A stretch of 56,648 nt of DNA from Hyphomicrobium sp. (GCA_030148725.1 JASBSU010000017.1:1-56648), one strand, 5' to 3'. Positions 1 to 9,358 are shown, counted from the stretch's first letter. Notes: generated by a model from the letters alone, not told the origin. Translations and numbers: made by a program.

Positions 1-86
1 CCGATCAGTATCCGCCCGTTCTGGGCGAAGAAGCGCGGGTCGGCAGCAGGATTTTCGGCCGCTGCGGACTTGTGCTTATCGGGCAT
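1..86 (-). CDS. N-terminal fragment of an unrecognised protein, cut by the window edge
   Basis: An open frame starts with ATG at 86 on the minus strand and runs off the left edge after 28 codons. The visible N-terminus begins MPDKHKSAAAEN and then reads PRFFAQNGRILIG. The start is charged and alanine-rich, with no signal peptide. The gene is divergent from the methylmalonyl-CoA mutase gene across a 263-base gap that probably holds both promoters. Too little is visible to name a family. That it is a real gene is inferred from frame and position. Confidence 0.45.
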   Translation of the reverse strand, partial: MPDKHKSAAAENPAADPRFFAQNGRILI

Positions 87-349
87 GTGCGGGGCTCCAA
101 TCAGGCTTCGAGACGCCGGTGCATTAAGCGACTCGGCACGAGCATGCCTGTTTTTCTTGGCATGCGACCAAACCCATTGCAAACATCGGTTGCATGAGGG
201 ACTTGGGGCTTCCACGGCGCTGCACACCGATGCGACGCGGGAGGCTTTGACGCCTGCTTTGTCGCGTGCGAACACGCTCCTGATACACCTATAGAAGAGA
301 CGGCTGCCTCGCGCGGCGACTGATCCAGAACAACGAGACCGATCTGCCC

Positions 350-2239
350 ATGACCGACACCGCCGAACTGCCGCTCGCTTCCGGCTTTGCTCCCGCCGAC
401 TACGACAAGTGGCGGCAGCTCGTCGACAAGGCGCTGAAGGGCGCTGACTTCGACAAGAAGCTTGTCGCCAAGACGGCGGACGGGCTGCGCATCGAGCCGC
501 TCTATACGCGAGGCGATACTCTGCCAGGATCGGCGAGCGCTGTGCCCGGCTCGGCGCCGTTCACGCGCGGCGCGCAAGCTACGGCGGAAGGACATGGCTG
601 GCAGATCCATCAACGCGTGATCGAGGCGGACCCTTCTGCAGCGAACAAGGTGATCCTCGACGAACTGGAAGGCGGCGCCAATGGCGCTGTGCTCCAGATC
701 GCAGGCCCCGGGCAGATCGGCATCAAGATCACCAACGCCGACGATGCGGCAGCGACGCTGACGGGCGTCTATGTGGACTATGCGCCGATCCAGCTTGCAG
801 GCGGCATCGCCGGACTGGAAGCGGCGCGGCATTACCTCAGAGCGCTCGCATCGCTGAAGCCCGAGGCGGGCGGCACGGCCGTCTCGCGCCTCAACGTCGA
901 TCCGATCGGAACGTTCGCCCGCTTCGGCGCGACCTGGACATCGATCGACAAGGCCATCGCGGAGGCGGTCCAGCTTGCGGGCGAAGCGAAGGGCGCGGGG
1001 CGTCCGCTGACATCGGTCCTCATCGATGCCAGCATCCCGCACGAGGCCGGCGCCAGCGAAGCTCAGGAACTCGCGTTCCTCGCCGCCGCGCTGGTCGCCT
1101 ATCTGCGTGCATTCGAGGCGGCGGGCATCGCGCCGAAGGATGCGTTCGCGCAACTGGCGTTCGCGGTGGCGGTGGATACCGATCTCTTTCTCAACGCAGC
1201 AAAGGTTCGCGCAGCGCGCACCATCATCGCGCGCATCGCCGAGGCATCGGGCGCGCCCGCCAACGACATGCACATCAGTGCGATCACTTCGGCGCGCATG
1301 ATGGCGAAGCGCGATCCGTGGACGAACATGCTGCGCACGACGACGGCGTGCGCGGGGGCGGCCTTCGGCGGCGCCAATGCGATCACCGTGCTGCCCTTCA
1401 CATGGGCGCTCGGCGTGCCCGATCGCTTCGCGCGGCGCATCGCGCGCAACACGCAGCTGGTGCTGCAGGAAGAATCCCAGCTCGGCCGCGTCGTCGATCC
1501 GATCGGTGGCTCCTGGTATGTGGAAAAGCTGACCAGCGATCTCGCCAAAAAGGCCTGGGAGCTGTTCCAGGGCATCGAAAGCAAGGGCGGTTTGATCGCC
1601 GCGCTGACGAGCGGCGCGATCCAAGATGATATCGCGAAGGTCGCCGAGACGCGCGCCAAGTCCGTTGCCACCGGCCGCACCGAACTCACCGGCGTGTCGG
1701 TGTTTCCGTTTCTCGGCGATGACGGGGTCAAGATCACGCCCTACGCGCCACCGGCCGCGGCACCTGCGGCCGCTATCCGTCCGCTGATGCCGCACCGCGT
1801 TGCGGAGGCGTTCGAAGCATTGCGCGACGCGGGCGACGCTTTCCTCGCCAAGACGGGCAAGCGCAAGACGATCTTCATGGCGAACCTTGGCGACATCGTC
1901 GATCACAACCGCCGCTCGCAGTGGATCTGGAACTACTTCGCGGCCGGTGGCATCGAAGGGCTCACCAGCGACGGCTACAAGACCGCGGCCGAAGCGGCTG
2001 ATGCGTTCAAGGCGTCCGGCGCAAAAATCGCCTGCATTGCATCGTCTGACGAAGTTTACGCGCGCGATGCGGAGGCGACTGCGAAGGCGCTCAAGGCTGC
2101 AGGCGCCGAGCGCGTGTTGCTCGCGGGTCGTCCGGGCGAAGCGGAGGCCGCGCTGCGCGCTGCGGGCGTCGATGGCTTTATCTACGCCGGCCAGGATGCC
2201 GTGGCGACGCTGAGCGATCTGCATGTTTCTCTTGAGTGA
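350..2239 (+). CDS. mutA: Methylmalonyl-CoA mutase small (beta) subunit
   Basis: Non-catalytic partner of the cobalamin-dependent mutase that interconverts methylmalonyl-CoA and succinyl-CoA in the cytoplasm (propionyl-CoA assimilation; ethylmalonyl-CoA pathway in methylotrophs). At 629 residues the length is normal for the small subunit. The N-terminus carries the family pattern KGADFDKKLV followed by DGLRIEPLY. A TIM-barrel-like mutase domain fills about residues 40-470, and a flavodoxin-like C-terminal domain about 500-629. The C-terminal domain lacks the DxHxxG cobalamin ligand motif; the matching stretch reads GDIVDHNRRS. That is expected for the small subunit. No large subunit follows: a 215-base gap with a short GC hairpin (2305-2319) separates it from an unrelated gene. 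The ATG at 350 is the first codon of the conserved N-terminus. Confidence 0.93.
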   Translation: MTDTAELPLASGFAPADYDKWRQLVDKALKGADFDKKLVAKTADGLRIEPLYTRGDTLPGSASAVPGSAPFTRGAQATAEGHGWQIHQRVIEADPSAANKVILDELEGGANGAVLQIAGPGQIGIKITNADDAAATLTGVYVDYAPIQLAGGIAGLEAARHYLRALASLKPEAGGTAVSRLNVDPIGTFARFGATWTSIDKAIAEAVQLAGEAKGAGRPLTSVLIDASIPHEAGASEAQELAFLAAALVAYLRAFEAAGIAPKDAFAQLAFAVAVDTDLFLNAAKVRAARTIIARIAEASGAPANDMHISAITSARMMAKRDPWTNMLRTTTACAGAAFGGANAITVLPFTWALGVPDRFARRIARNTQLVLQEESQLGRVVDPIGGSWYVEKLTSDLAKKAWELFQGIESKGGLIAALTSGAIQDDIAKVAETRAKSVATGRTELTGVSVFPFLGDDGVKITPYAPPAAAPAAAIRPLMPHRVAEAFEALRDAGDAFLAKTGKRKTIFMANLGDIVDHNRRSQWIWNYFAAGGIEGLTSDGYKTAAEAADAFKASGAKIACIASSDEVYARDAEATAKALKAAGAERVLLAGRPGEAEAALRAAGVDGFIYAGQDAVATLSDLHVSLE

Positions 2240-2454
2240 CGCGAGTTGAGAGAAGCTTTGTTTGCGGCGGGCGTCGCGCAAGTTGAGAGCCGGCGCTCGC
2301 GCCGGGGGCCCTTGGCCCCTTGCCGCTGCGCGGCTAAGTGAAGTGACGCGCACCGGATAGTCGTTGCGTTTAAGCGGGTTCGCCCTGCGGAGAGGCGCGG
2401 CGCAGCGATTTGTGCTAGTCAGGCGTCTCACACAGACCCGACGGAGGAATATCC

Positions 2455-2769
2455 GTGGCCAGCTTGCGCTTCCTTGCCAGCGTGTTCGCGCTGATTGCGG
2501 TCATCGCGCTCGTCGCCGATGCGACGCCGGCGCTCAATGGGACGGGGCACTTCCAGGCGCACAGCGTCATCAACTATTGGGCCGAGCTGGCACCCGCCTC
2601 GCTCGTGGCGACGCGCGCCAACATCATTGCCACAACGCATGAGCTGGTCTGGAATCCGATACTGCTGAGCGTGCTCAGTGCACCGATGTCGGTCCTGTTT
2701 GGGACGCTGGCTCTCGTCTGCGGCTATTTCGGTCGGCGCCGCCAGCAGATGAAAGTGCACGTGAACTGA
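2455..2769 (+). CDS. Small membrane protein of unknown function
   Basis: A 104-residue protein with a hydrophobic segment at about residues 5-24 and another at about 72-92, ending in a basic tail GRRRQQMKVHVN. This suggests two membrane passes with the middle loop outside the membrane; the first segment could instead be a signal peptide. The start is GTG at 2455, supported by GGAGG at 2443-2447 with 7 bases spacing. I recognise no family. It converges with the membrane protein encoded at 2788-3660, so the two may share a terminator region, though no clear hairpin is visible in the 18 bases between them. Confidence 0.7.
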   Translation: MASLRFLASVFALIAVIALVADATPALNGTGHFQAHSVINYWAELAPASLVATRANIIATTHELVWNPILLSVLSAPMSVLFGTLALVCGYFGRRRQQMKVHVN

Positions 2770-2787
2770 CACGCACCTTCCGTTGCG

Positions 2788-3660
2788 TCACTTCTTCTTC
2801 TCGGGCTGCTTGGCGGCAGGCGCCGTGGTCATCGTTCCCTGCGTGACCGCTTTCGTAATGCTCGTCAGAGCGGGCGGGAGGCCGCTGCTGGGCGGAAAGG
2901 CGATATCTAGCGCGATACCGCCGATCACCATCACAACGAGCAGCGTGATGAGGCGCATCACCCAGCCGCGATGGCTCTTGTTGAGCGCCGCGATCTCGGC
3001 CTCCTCGACGGTGCCGTCCCCAGGCGTGAGGAAGCCCTGCTTCATACCGAGATACTTCTTCTGCACTGAGCGGCGCACATTGCCCTTATGCTCGACGGTC
3101 AGGCCGGCGCGCTCGGCGATCTTCTGCGCGATCTCCGGGTAGGGGAAACACGGATCGGAGTTGGCCTCGCTGACGTAGCCGAGCTTGACCGCAGTGTCGT
3201 CCTTCAAGATCAGGCGCGCGCCCTGCAGAAGGACCGGCGCAACCGATCCGCCGTAGATCTCGCGGCGCGTCTCGACAGCCTTGATCTGATCGTAGGGGAT
3301 GTCATGTGTGCGGTAGCGCACGATCGGCGTCGGCCCGCGTCCCGAGGGCAGCGTCATCTTCACGGATTTCTCGCCGAGTTCGATACGCGCCAGCAGCGAG
3401 TGCATCAGCTCGACGACGACCAGGAACATGATGAAGGTGAAGGCGATCGCCAGGACGATGAGGCCCGGTGTACCGTTCCAGTGTCCCTGCGAGATGCGCC
3501 AGAACAGCATCGGAGGCAGGCTGATGAAGAAGGGGAGCAGCAGCAGGAAAACGAAGGAGAACGCGAGCTTGCGGCCACCGCCAGCAGCGTACACGGTGCG
3601 CGGGCTGGAGCTGGGAGCCGGCGCGGGCATCACGGCTTCGCTCGCTGCAACGTCGGCCAT
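2788..3660 (-). CDS. Membrane protein with a PH-like cytoplasmic domain, function unknown
   Basis: This 290-residue protein has an Ala/Pro-rich N-terminus, two hydrophobic segments (about residues 32-53 and 66-90), a soluble middle of about 140 residues, a third hydrophobic segment (about 236-256) and a lysine-rich tail QPEKKK. The middle region, with IELGEKSVKM, DIPYDQIKAVETRREIYGG and a later LILKDD strand, looks like the bacterial PH-like fold found in many small membrane proteins; that is inference from pattern only. It is convergent with 2455-2769 and divergent from msrA, with a 168-base AT-richer gap (3661-3828) likely holding both promoters. Confidence 0.72.
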   Translation of the reverse strand: MADVAASEAVMPAPAPSSSPRTVYAAGGGRKLAFSFVFLLLLPFFISLPPMLFWRISQGHWNGTPGLIVLAIAFTFIMFLVVVELMHSLLARIELGEKSVKMTLPSGRGPTPIVRYRTHDIPYDQIKAVETRREIYGGSVAPVLLQGARLILKDDTAVKLGYVSEANSDPCFPYPEIAQKIAERAGLTVEHKGNVRRSVQKKYLGMKQGFLTPGDGTVEEAEIAALNKSHRGWVMRLITLLVVMVIGGIALDIAFPPSSGLPPALTSITKAVTQGTMTTAPAAKQPEKKK

Positions 3661-3828
3661 CGTTCACTTCCCCCTAATCGTCACGGCCCCACGTCGTTAT
3701 CGGGCCCCTAAACGTTACCGGGCACTCTGCGCAGATTACATCACGATAACATGACCCTAATGGGATCTGCCGCAGCGGCCGCCGAGACACTATATCAGGC
3801 GAAATCGCAATCAAATCCGGGTTGAGCC

Positions 3829-4488
3829 ATGCTTTTCCGTAAGAACAAGTCGCTCATGCCAACGGCCGAAACGGCCCTGCCGGGGCGTTCGACGCCCATC
3901 CCGACCGCAGATGAGCACGACATCTTCTCGCGGCCGCTGAAGGGACCCTATCCTGCCGGTCTCGAGGTCGCGATGTTCGGCCTTGGATGCTTCTGGGGCG
4001 CGGAACGCAAGTTCTGGAACATCGGTAACGGCATCTGGATCACAGCGGTCGGCTATGCCGGCGGCTTCACGCAGAACCCGACCTACCAGGAAGTGTGCAC
4101 GGGGCAGACCGGGCACAATGAGGTGGTGCTGGTGGTCTACGATCCAAAACAACTCAGCTACGCCGAACTTTTGAAGACGTTCTGGGAGAGCCATGACCCG
4201 ACGCAGGGTATGCGTCAGGGTAACGACATGGGGACGCAATATCGCTCGGGCATCTATTACTTCAATGACGCCCAGCGCGTTGCCGCCGAAGCTTCCAAGG
4301 CGGAATATCAGAAGGCGCTGACGGCGAATGGTCTCGGTCAGATCACGACCGAAGTTCTGCCGGCGCCTGAGTTCTTCTTCGCGGAGGACTACCATCAGCA
4401 GTACCTGTCGAAGGTACCGCATGGGTACTGCGGTCTTGGCGGCACCGGCGTTTCTTGTCCGGCGCCGACCGGCGTAGCGGCCGAATAA
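3829..4488 (+). CDS. msrA: Peptide-methionine (S)-S-oxide reductase MsrA
   Basis: Reduces the S-epimer of methionine sulfoxide in proteins, repairing oxidative damage. The catalytic motif GCFWG lies at residues 53-57 with nucleophile Cys54. Two further cysteines near the C-terminus (Cys201 and Cys210, in [12 protein letters not shown]) can act as resolving residues, as in the three-cysteine MsrA class, with thioredoxin as expected reductant. The 219-residue length fits a full enzyme with an N-terminal extension of about 45 residues. No signal peptide is visible, so it is probably cytoplasmic. It converges with mepA; a 7-bp inverted repeat (4476-4482 with 4491-4497) spans its stop codon and may act as a weak shared terminator. 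Confidence 0.95.
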   Translation: MLFRKNKSLMPTAETALPGRSTPIPTADEHDIFSRPLKGPYPAGLEVAMFGLGCFWGAERKFWNIGNGIWITAVGYAGGFTQNPTYQEVCTGQTGHNEVVLVVYDPKQLSYAELLKTFWESHDPTQGMRQGNDMGTQYRSGIYYFNDAQRVAAEASKAEYQKALTANGLGQITTEVLPAPEFFFAEDYHQQYLSKVPHGYCGLGGTGVSCPAPTGVAAE

Positions 4489-4499
4489 GCGGCCGCTGG

Positions 4500-5606
4500 C
4501 TACTTCTTGGTCGCGGCGGTTGGCGTCGCGGCCATCGCCTCGTCTGCCGGCGGGGGCACGGAGGGGCTGCTCAGCACGACTTTGCACTCGGCGGGCAGCT
4601 GATCCATCGTGATCTGCCGCTTGGCGCTCGGCGCCACGTAAGGCACCTCGGGACCGGGCGGCTTGGGCTTCGGCTTCAGCGATGCCTCGATGTCCTTCAG
4701 CCAGCTTTTGAGCTCCGATCCGCACCCGTCTTCGCCCTTGACGGCGGGCTGCGTCTCGCAGCCTCCGTTCGGGCAGCCAATGCGAATATGGAAGTGGTAG
4801 AAGTGCCCCCAGATGGGGCGCACCTTATAAAGCCAGGAACGGTCCTTGCCGGGCGCTTCGCACAGCGCTTTCTTGATCGCAGGATGCACGAAGACGCGCT
4901 CGACCTGCGGGTATGACGCGGCGCGCTTGATCAGGGCAACATGGGCGGGCGTGAAGACCTTCGGGTCGACGGACAGGCTCGTCTTGTCGAGCATAGATGT
5001 CGCGTTGATGTCCTCGCGCTCGCGACGCGTCAGCACGCGATTGGGCATCGGCGTCAGCCAGATGTCGGCGTCGAGGCCGACCTGGTGGCTGGCATGTCCG
5101 GTCAACATCGGCCCGCCGCGCGGTTGAGAAATGTCACCGACGAGCAGCCCTGGCCAGCCGTCCTGCTTGGCCTCCGACGCCAGGCGCTTCAACAATGCGA
5201 TGAGCTTGGGATGGCCCCAGGCGCGGTTGCGCGAGGGGCGCATCGTCTGCCAATCAGGACCGGCGTCGGCGAGATGCACGCCGCCGGCGAGGCATCCTTT
5301 CGCGTACCAGCCGATCGAGCGCGGTGTCAGGTCAGCGGCGCTCTTGGCCTTGCCAAACAGATCTCGGGCCAGGATCTTCGGTTTCTTGTCCTTGGCGTCC
5401 TTGGTGTCGGCGTGCTTTTTATCGCCCGTCTTCGCGGTGGCTGGCGCGGCGGCATTCGACTTCGGCTCAGGCGCCGGCACCGGTGCGCGTGTCGCTGCCA
5501 CGGGGGCTGGGACTTTGACCGTGGTGCCCGAAGAGGGCTCGGCTGCGTTTGCCGCAGAGACCGCTAATAGCGATCCGGCGAGTATGAATGTTCGGGTGCG
5601 TTGCAT
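4500..5606 (-). CDS. mepA: Penicillin-insensitive murein endopeptidase MepA (peptidase family M74)
   Basis: A periplasmic zinc LAS-type endopeptidase that cleaves D-Ala-mDAP crosslinks in peptidoglycan. A signal peptide is evident (residues 1 to about 21, AVSAANA). It is followed by an Ala/Pro/Lys-rich linker to about residue 80, then the catalytic domain. Metal and catalytic residues are visible in GHASHQVGLDAD (residues 170-181) and WGHFYHFHIRIGCP (about 267-280). Cysteines around the second motif are likely disulphide-bonded. The 368-residue length exceeds the E. coli enzyme because of the linker and a proline-rich C-terminal tail. It is convergent with msrA and divergent from the hydrolase at 5715. 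Confidence 0.93.
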   Translation of the reverse strand: MQRTRTFILAGSLLAVSAANAAEPSSGTTVKVPAPVAATRAPVPAPEPKSNAAAPATAKTGDKKHADTKDAKDKKPKILARDLFGKAKSAADLTPRSIGWYAKGCLAGGVHLADAGPDWQTMRPSRNRAWGHPKLIALLKRLASEAKQDGWPGLLVGDISQPRGGPMLTGHASHQVGLDADIWLTPMPNRVLTRREREDINATSMLDKTSLSVDPKVFTPAHVALIKRAASYPQVERVFVHPAIKKALCEAPGKDRSWLYKVRPIWGHFYHFHIRIGCPNGGCETQPAVKGEDGCGSELKSWLKDIEASLKPKPKPPGPEVPYVAPSAKRQITMDQLPAECKVVLSSPSVPPPADEAMAATPTAATKK

Positions 5607-5714
5607 AGCTCCCCCAATAGCAATGTCGTGGCCATACTAGTCGGCTACGGCCAAAAAGCGACCTACCGCAGCAGTGAGAAGTTAATCACGAACCCGACCG
5701 AGGCACCCTTCGAC

Positions 5715-6374
5715 GTGACCGATTTTATAACGAGCGGCCCCAATTCATCAAAACACCACCTGTTGCTTGCTCATGGCGCAGGCGCGGCGATGACGAGCCC
5801 GTTCCTCGAAAAGATGACATTACTGCTCAACGAGCGCGGGATCGAGGTATCGCGATTCGAGTTCGACTATATGGCGGCGCGGCGGCATGGCGGCAAACGG
5901 CGGCCGCCGCCGCGTGCCGAGACGCTGGTGAGCGAATATCGCGAGGCCGTGGAAGAACTTCGAACGGCAATCGCCGGCCGCCGGCAGAAACTTTTCATCG
6001 GCGGCAAATCGATGGGCGGCCGGGTTGCGAGTTTGATCGCAGGGGAGTTGTTCAAGGCCGGCGAGATCGCGGGGCTGGTGTGCCTCGGCTACCCGTTCCA
6101 CCCTCCCGGCAAACCTGAAAACCTGCGCACCGCGCACCTGGAAGTGCTGGACTGCCCGACACTGATCGTGCAGGGCGAGCGCGATCCGTTCGGCGGGAAG
6201 GGCCAGGTCGAAAGCTATGAACTCTCGAAGTCGATCCGGTTCGCCTGGGCGAGCGATGGCGACCACGATCTCGGCCCGCGCGGCGGCAGTGGCTTCACGC
6301 GGTCGGGCAATCTGGCTCTAGCTGCCGACGCCATCGACGCTTTCGTCAACGGCGCCGGCGAAGCCGAAGGCTGA
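5715..6374 (+). CDS. Alpha/beta hydrolase of the KANL3/Tex30 type
   Basis: A compact 219-residue serine hydrolase fold: LLLAHGAGAAM forms the oxyanion-hole strand near residues 17-26, GKSMGG at 97-102 gives nucleophile Ser99, VQGERDPFGG supplies the acid, and DGDHDL supplies the histidine. The arrangement matches the small KANL3/Tex30-like dienelactone-hydrolase relatives; the substrate is unknown. I chose GTG at 5715 (GAGG upstream at 5699-5702). The frame stays open back to a TTG at 5601, but that would begin inside the mepA start and add 38 residues of AT-richer, poorly protein-like sequence. No signal peptide is seen with the chosen start. It converges with the secreted protein at 6377 after two bases. 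Confidence 0.82.
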   Translation: MTDFITSGPNSSKHHLLLAHGAGAAMTSPFLEKMTLLLNERGIEVSRFEFDYMAARRHGGKRRPPPRAETLVSEYREAVEELRTAIAGRRQKLFIGGKSMGGRVASLIAGELFKAGEIAGLVCLGYPFHPPGKPENLRTAHLEVLDCPTLIVQGERDPFGGKGQVESYELSKSIRFAWASDGDHDLGPRGGSGFTRSGNLALAADAIDAFVNGAGEAEG

Positions 6375-6376
6375 GA

Positions 6377-6931
6377 TCAGTCGTCTTTCTTCTTTTTCTT
6401 CTTCTCGACGACCTTGTCACCGAGCTTGCCCTTGATGCTCTCGATGCCGTCTTTGAAGATGCCGTCGATGGTCTTGCGCGCCTCGGCGTCTTCCTTGCCG
6501 TCAGCGGCATCGTAGGTGGCTGCCCAAACGATATTGACCTCGTCGAGATCGTCGTCATCGGGCGTGACCGTGAACTGCGCTTCGTAGTTCTTTACGGGCA
6601 GCGGGCTCTCGACGATCTCGTACTTGTAGCTGGCGTTGCCGCGCTCGAGCAGCTTCTCCTTGATCTTTCCGCCGTCCTGCAGGGTCAGCGTGCGGTACTC
6701 CGTATCGCCTTCCTTGGTCTCCTCGCAGGTCTTCACGGCAGGGTGCCATTCGGCAATGGCGCACCAGCCGCCGAACTGACCCCACAGAGCCTTCTTTTCA
6801 TCCTCGACCTTCGCCTCGTCGACGCGGATCTCGATTTTCTTGCCTGAGGTCAGACTGGCGGCGTTTGCGCCGGCGACGGCCAATGGCAGCATGGCTGCGC
6901 CAAGCACAGCCGCAGTGATCGGAAACTTCAT
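6377..6931 (-). CDS. Secreted SRPBCC-fold protein (polyketide cyclase/dehydrase-like)
   Basis: A 184-residue exported protein. Residues 1 to about 24 form a signal peptide ending ANA-AS. The mature part resembles SRPBCC lipid-binding folds: an opening helix region KALWGQFGGWCAIAEWHP, paired strands YRTLTLQDGG and YKYEIVESPLPVKNYEAQFTV, and a long closing helix DAEARKTIDGIFKDGIESIKG. Cys57 and Cys69, counted approximately, could form a disulphide in the periplasm. The tail is an extreme lysine run followed by Asp-Asp. The start ATG at 6931 has GGGAGA six bases upstream. Ligand unknown; family assignment is by pattern. Confidence 0.8.
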   Translation of the reverse strand: MKFPITAAVLGAAMLPLAVAGANAASLTSGKKIEIRVDEAKVEDEKKALWGQFGGWCAIAEWHPAVKTCEETKEGDTEYRTLTLQDGGKIKEKLLERGNASYKYEIVESPLPVKNYEAQFTVTPDDDDLDEVNIVWAATYDAADGKEDAEARKTIDGIFKDGIESIKGKLGDKVVEKKKKKKDD

Positions 6932-7011
6932 CGTTTTCTCCCAAATCGGGGCTGTTGCCCGCGCTTATTGGTGCGCCATCACCGAGACGGCGAAGTGCAA
7001 TATTGTAACAT

Positions 7012-9201
7012 TCAGATGGAAACAGTTCGAGCGTTTTCTGCCAGATCAGGCAGCCGGGCCTGGTCGCGACCGTCGTGGCCCAAGCACGCGATGAATGCCG
7101 CCAGCGTCATCGGCGCGCCGGTGTAGTAGCCTTGTACCGCGTCACAGCCCTCCCCGCGGACGGCCGCAAGCTGCTCATCCGTCTCGACGCCTTCGGCGGT
7201 CACCTCAAGACCGAGACTGTGAGCCAGCATTACAATGGCGCGGACGATTTTGAGTGATCCCTGATCGCGCACGATATCGCGTACGAACGAGTGGTCCATC
7301 TTCACGCGATTGAATTTGAACCGGTGCAGGTAGCTCAGCGAGGAGTACCCCGTACCGAAGTCATCGAGTGCGATGGCGATGCCCATTCCGGAGAGCGCGG
7401 ACAGGAGCGCAGCGTTGACCGGGCTGTCATTGAGCAAGACGGATTCCGTCACTTCCAACTCCAGCCGCGGCGGCTCCAATCCAGACATCGCGAGTGCCGA
7501 AGCTATGATTTTTGCGAGATCGGGATTGTCGAACTGGCGTGGGGAGAGGTTGATGGCGATGGAGACTGAGACCGGCCATTTGGAAGCTGCCATGCAAGCC
7601 TCGCGGATGACCCACGTACCGATCTCCTCAATGAGCCCAGACTGTTCCGCGATCGGGATGAATTCCGAGGGTCGAATCGTGCCCCATTCGGGGTGCAGCC
7701 ATCGCAACAGCGCCTCGCCAGCCTCGATCGCGCCAGTCTGAAGGTTGTAGATCGGCTGGAAATGCAGCTCGAACTGGCGAAGCGCCAGGGCACCGCGCAA
7801 ATCCGACTCGACCAGACGCTGCCGCTGCATGCGGTCGTTGAGGTCTTTTTCGTAAAAGATATAGGACCCGCGCCCGAGTTCCTTCACGCGACGCATGGCG
7901 AGGGCGGCGTCATGGATCAAATCGTGAGCGCTGTTTGCGTCATCGGGTCCAATCGCAATCCCGATGCTGGTTCCGAGGTGGAGTTGCCTATTCGCGGCAC
8001 TATATGGCGCGCCCAACACATCAACGATCTTTCGTGCGCGGTTAGCAATATCCTCGTCCTTGAGATTGCCAGTCTGGATCAGCGCGAATTCGCCGCCGCC
8101 GATGCGGGTGGCGGTTTCGTGCGTCTTGGCGATGCTGACGAGGCGATTGGCGACGCTCTTCAGAAGCTCGTCACCGGCCTCATAGCCGAGCGTCTCGTTG
8201 ATGGCACGGAAGCCGTCCAGGCCGATGTAGTGTACGGCGACCCGCTGCCGGCTGTCGCATGCCATGGCCAGGCACTCGCCGAGCCGCTCCTGAAAGCGGT
8301 TTCGATTGGCGAGGCGTGTCAACGGGTCAGTGAATGACAACTCAAAGGCCCGCGCCCTCGTCTCCTCGTGCTCCAGCGCGATCATGCACAGGTGCAAACA
8401 CGTCGCGACGATCTGGCGTTCAAGCCGGGTCGGGCCGCGCGGGCGAAGATAATAGAAAGCGAAGGCACCGAGAACGCGTCCATCCGAACCTTTGATGGGG
8501 CTGGACCAGCACGCACGCATGCCGAGCGGGAGGACCAGGTGGCGGTAATCCTCCCAAAGCGGATCGGTGGCGATTTCTGTGACTTCAACAGCTTCACCAA
8601 GGTAGATCGCGGTGCCGCACGACCCGACTTTGGGGCCAGCGGTTACGCCATCCACGCAATGCGCATAGTGCGCTGGAAGGCTGGGGCTCGCGACGTGGAA
8701 CATGCGCTGGTGGCGGTCGACCTGCAGCACCGAGCAAACCACCGAGGGGGCCATCTCCTCGACCTTGAGGCAGAGCCGATCCATGATGCTCTTCAATGGC
8801 GCGCCGCTCGCCATTGCCTCGAGTATGTCCTGCTGCATCAAATGCAGGCGCCAAGCTGCCGAGCGCCGCAGCTCGACCTTTGCAAAGTAGCTGCCGTCAC
8901 ACACGAAGCGGTCGATCTCGAGTTCGACCGTGTCACCTTTCGCGGCACCATGCTCCTCGACATGGACGACAAGCGCCGATTCTCCCTGCTGGATGCGGCG
9001 CCACAGGGCCGCCCAGCGTTCCGCGTCGAGCTCAGGCCAGAAATATGAGATTGGTTTGCCGCGTATCTCGTGGCCCTTCAGCCCGTGGACATCGGCAAAA
9101 ACGGACGACCAGCCGTGCAGGCAGCCTCGCTCGTCGACGAGAGCTGTTGGCGTATGCGGCGCGACATCGAGAGCGAGGGCAAGATCTTCGCGCGCATGCA
9201 T
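7012..9201 (-). CDS. PAS-GAF-GGDEF-EAL cyclic-di-GMP protein with degenerate cyclase site
   Basis: A 729-residue sensor-effector of c-di-GMP signalling, with no membrane segment. Order: PAS (about residues 12-112), GAF (about 125-280), GGDEF (about 285-455), EAL (about 462-712). The cyclase signature is GGGEF at 368-372 instead of GGDEF. The substrate-binding IND and GH positions read INE and GY, so diguanylate cyclase activity is doubtful. The phosphodiesterase domain looks intact: EALLRW at 496-501, Asn551 in INLSP, DDFGTGYSS at 613-621, Lys634 before MDHSFV, and EGVE near 670. The likely role is a sensory PDE, possibly with the GGDEF domain as a GTP sensor. Expression appears monocistronic, from an AT-rich upstream region (9240-9330). 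Confidence 0.92.
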   Translation of the reverse strand: MHAREDLALALDVAPHTPTALVDERGCLHGWSSVFADVHGLKGHEIRGKPISYFWPELDAERWAALWRRIQQGESALVVHVEEHGAAKGDTVELEIDRFVCDGSYFAKVELRRSAAWRLHLMQQDILEAMASGAPLKSIMDRLCLKVEEMAPSVVCSVLQVDRHQRMFHVASPSLPAHYAHCVDGVTAGPKVGSCGTAIYLGEAVEVTEIATDPLWEDYRHLVLPLGMRACWSSPIKGSDGRVLGAFAFYYLRPRGPTRLERQIVATCLHLCMIALEHEETRARAFELSFTDPLTRLANRNRFQERLGECLAMACDSRQRVAVHYIGLDGFRAINETLGYEAGDELLKSVANRLVSIAKTHETATRIGGGEFALIQTGNLKDEDIANRARKIVDVLGAPYSAANRQLHLGTSIGIAIGPDDANSAHDLIHDAALAMRRVKELGRGSYIFYEKDLNDRMQRQRLVESDLRGALALRQFELHFQPIYNLQTGAIEAGEALLRWLHPEWGTIRPSEFIPIAEQSGLIEEIGTWVIREACMAASKWPVSVSIAINLSPRQFDNPDLAKIIASALAMSGLEPPRLELEVTESVLLNDSPVNAALLSALSGMGIAIALDDFGTGYSSLSYLHRFKFNRVKMDHSFVRDIVRDQGSLKIVRAIVMLAHSLGLEVTAEGVETDEQLAAVRGEGCDAVQGYYTGAPMTLAAFIACLGHDGRDQARLPDLAENARTVSI

Positions 9202-9358
9202 CGTTGTAAGACCTTGCTTCAGGGCGGGCGACCACTCCTAAAACTATTGAATTACCAACGCTGCTAAAGAATATCTTACGAATGCAAAGCCTTTATGCAC
9301 AAAAATAGCATTTATTGAAATACTGCTCGCGACGGGCGGCGCCCGTTCAATGCGCAGT

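Noticed and set aside
101-2431. A very long antisense open frame opposite mutA
   Set aside because: GC-rich codon bias leaves the antisense frame open. It is Arg/Ala-rich without any domain pattern, and the plus strand encodes a clear mutase subunit.
5601-5714. 38-codon N-terminal extension of the alpha/beta hydrolase from a TTG
   Set aside because: It begins inside the mepA start codon, uses TTG, and its AT-richer codons give no protein-like conservation. GTG 5715 fits the fold.
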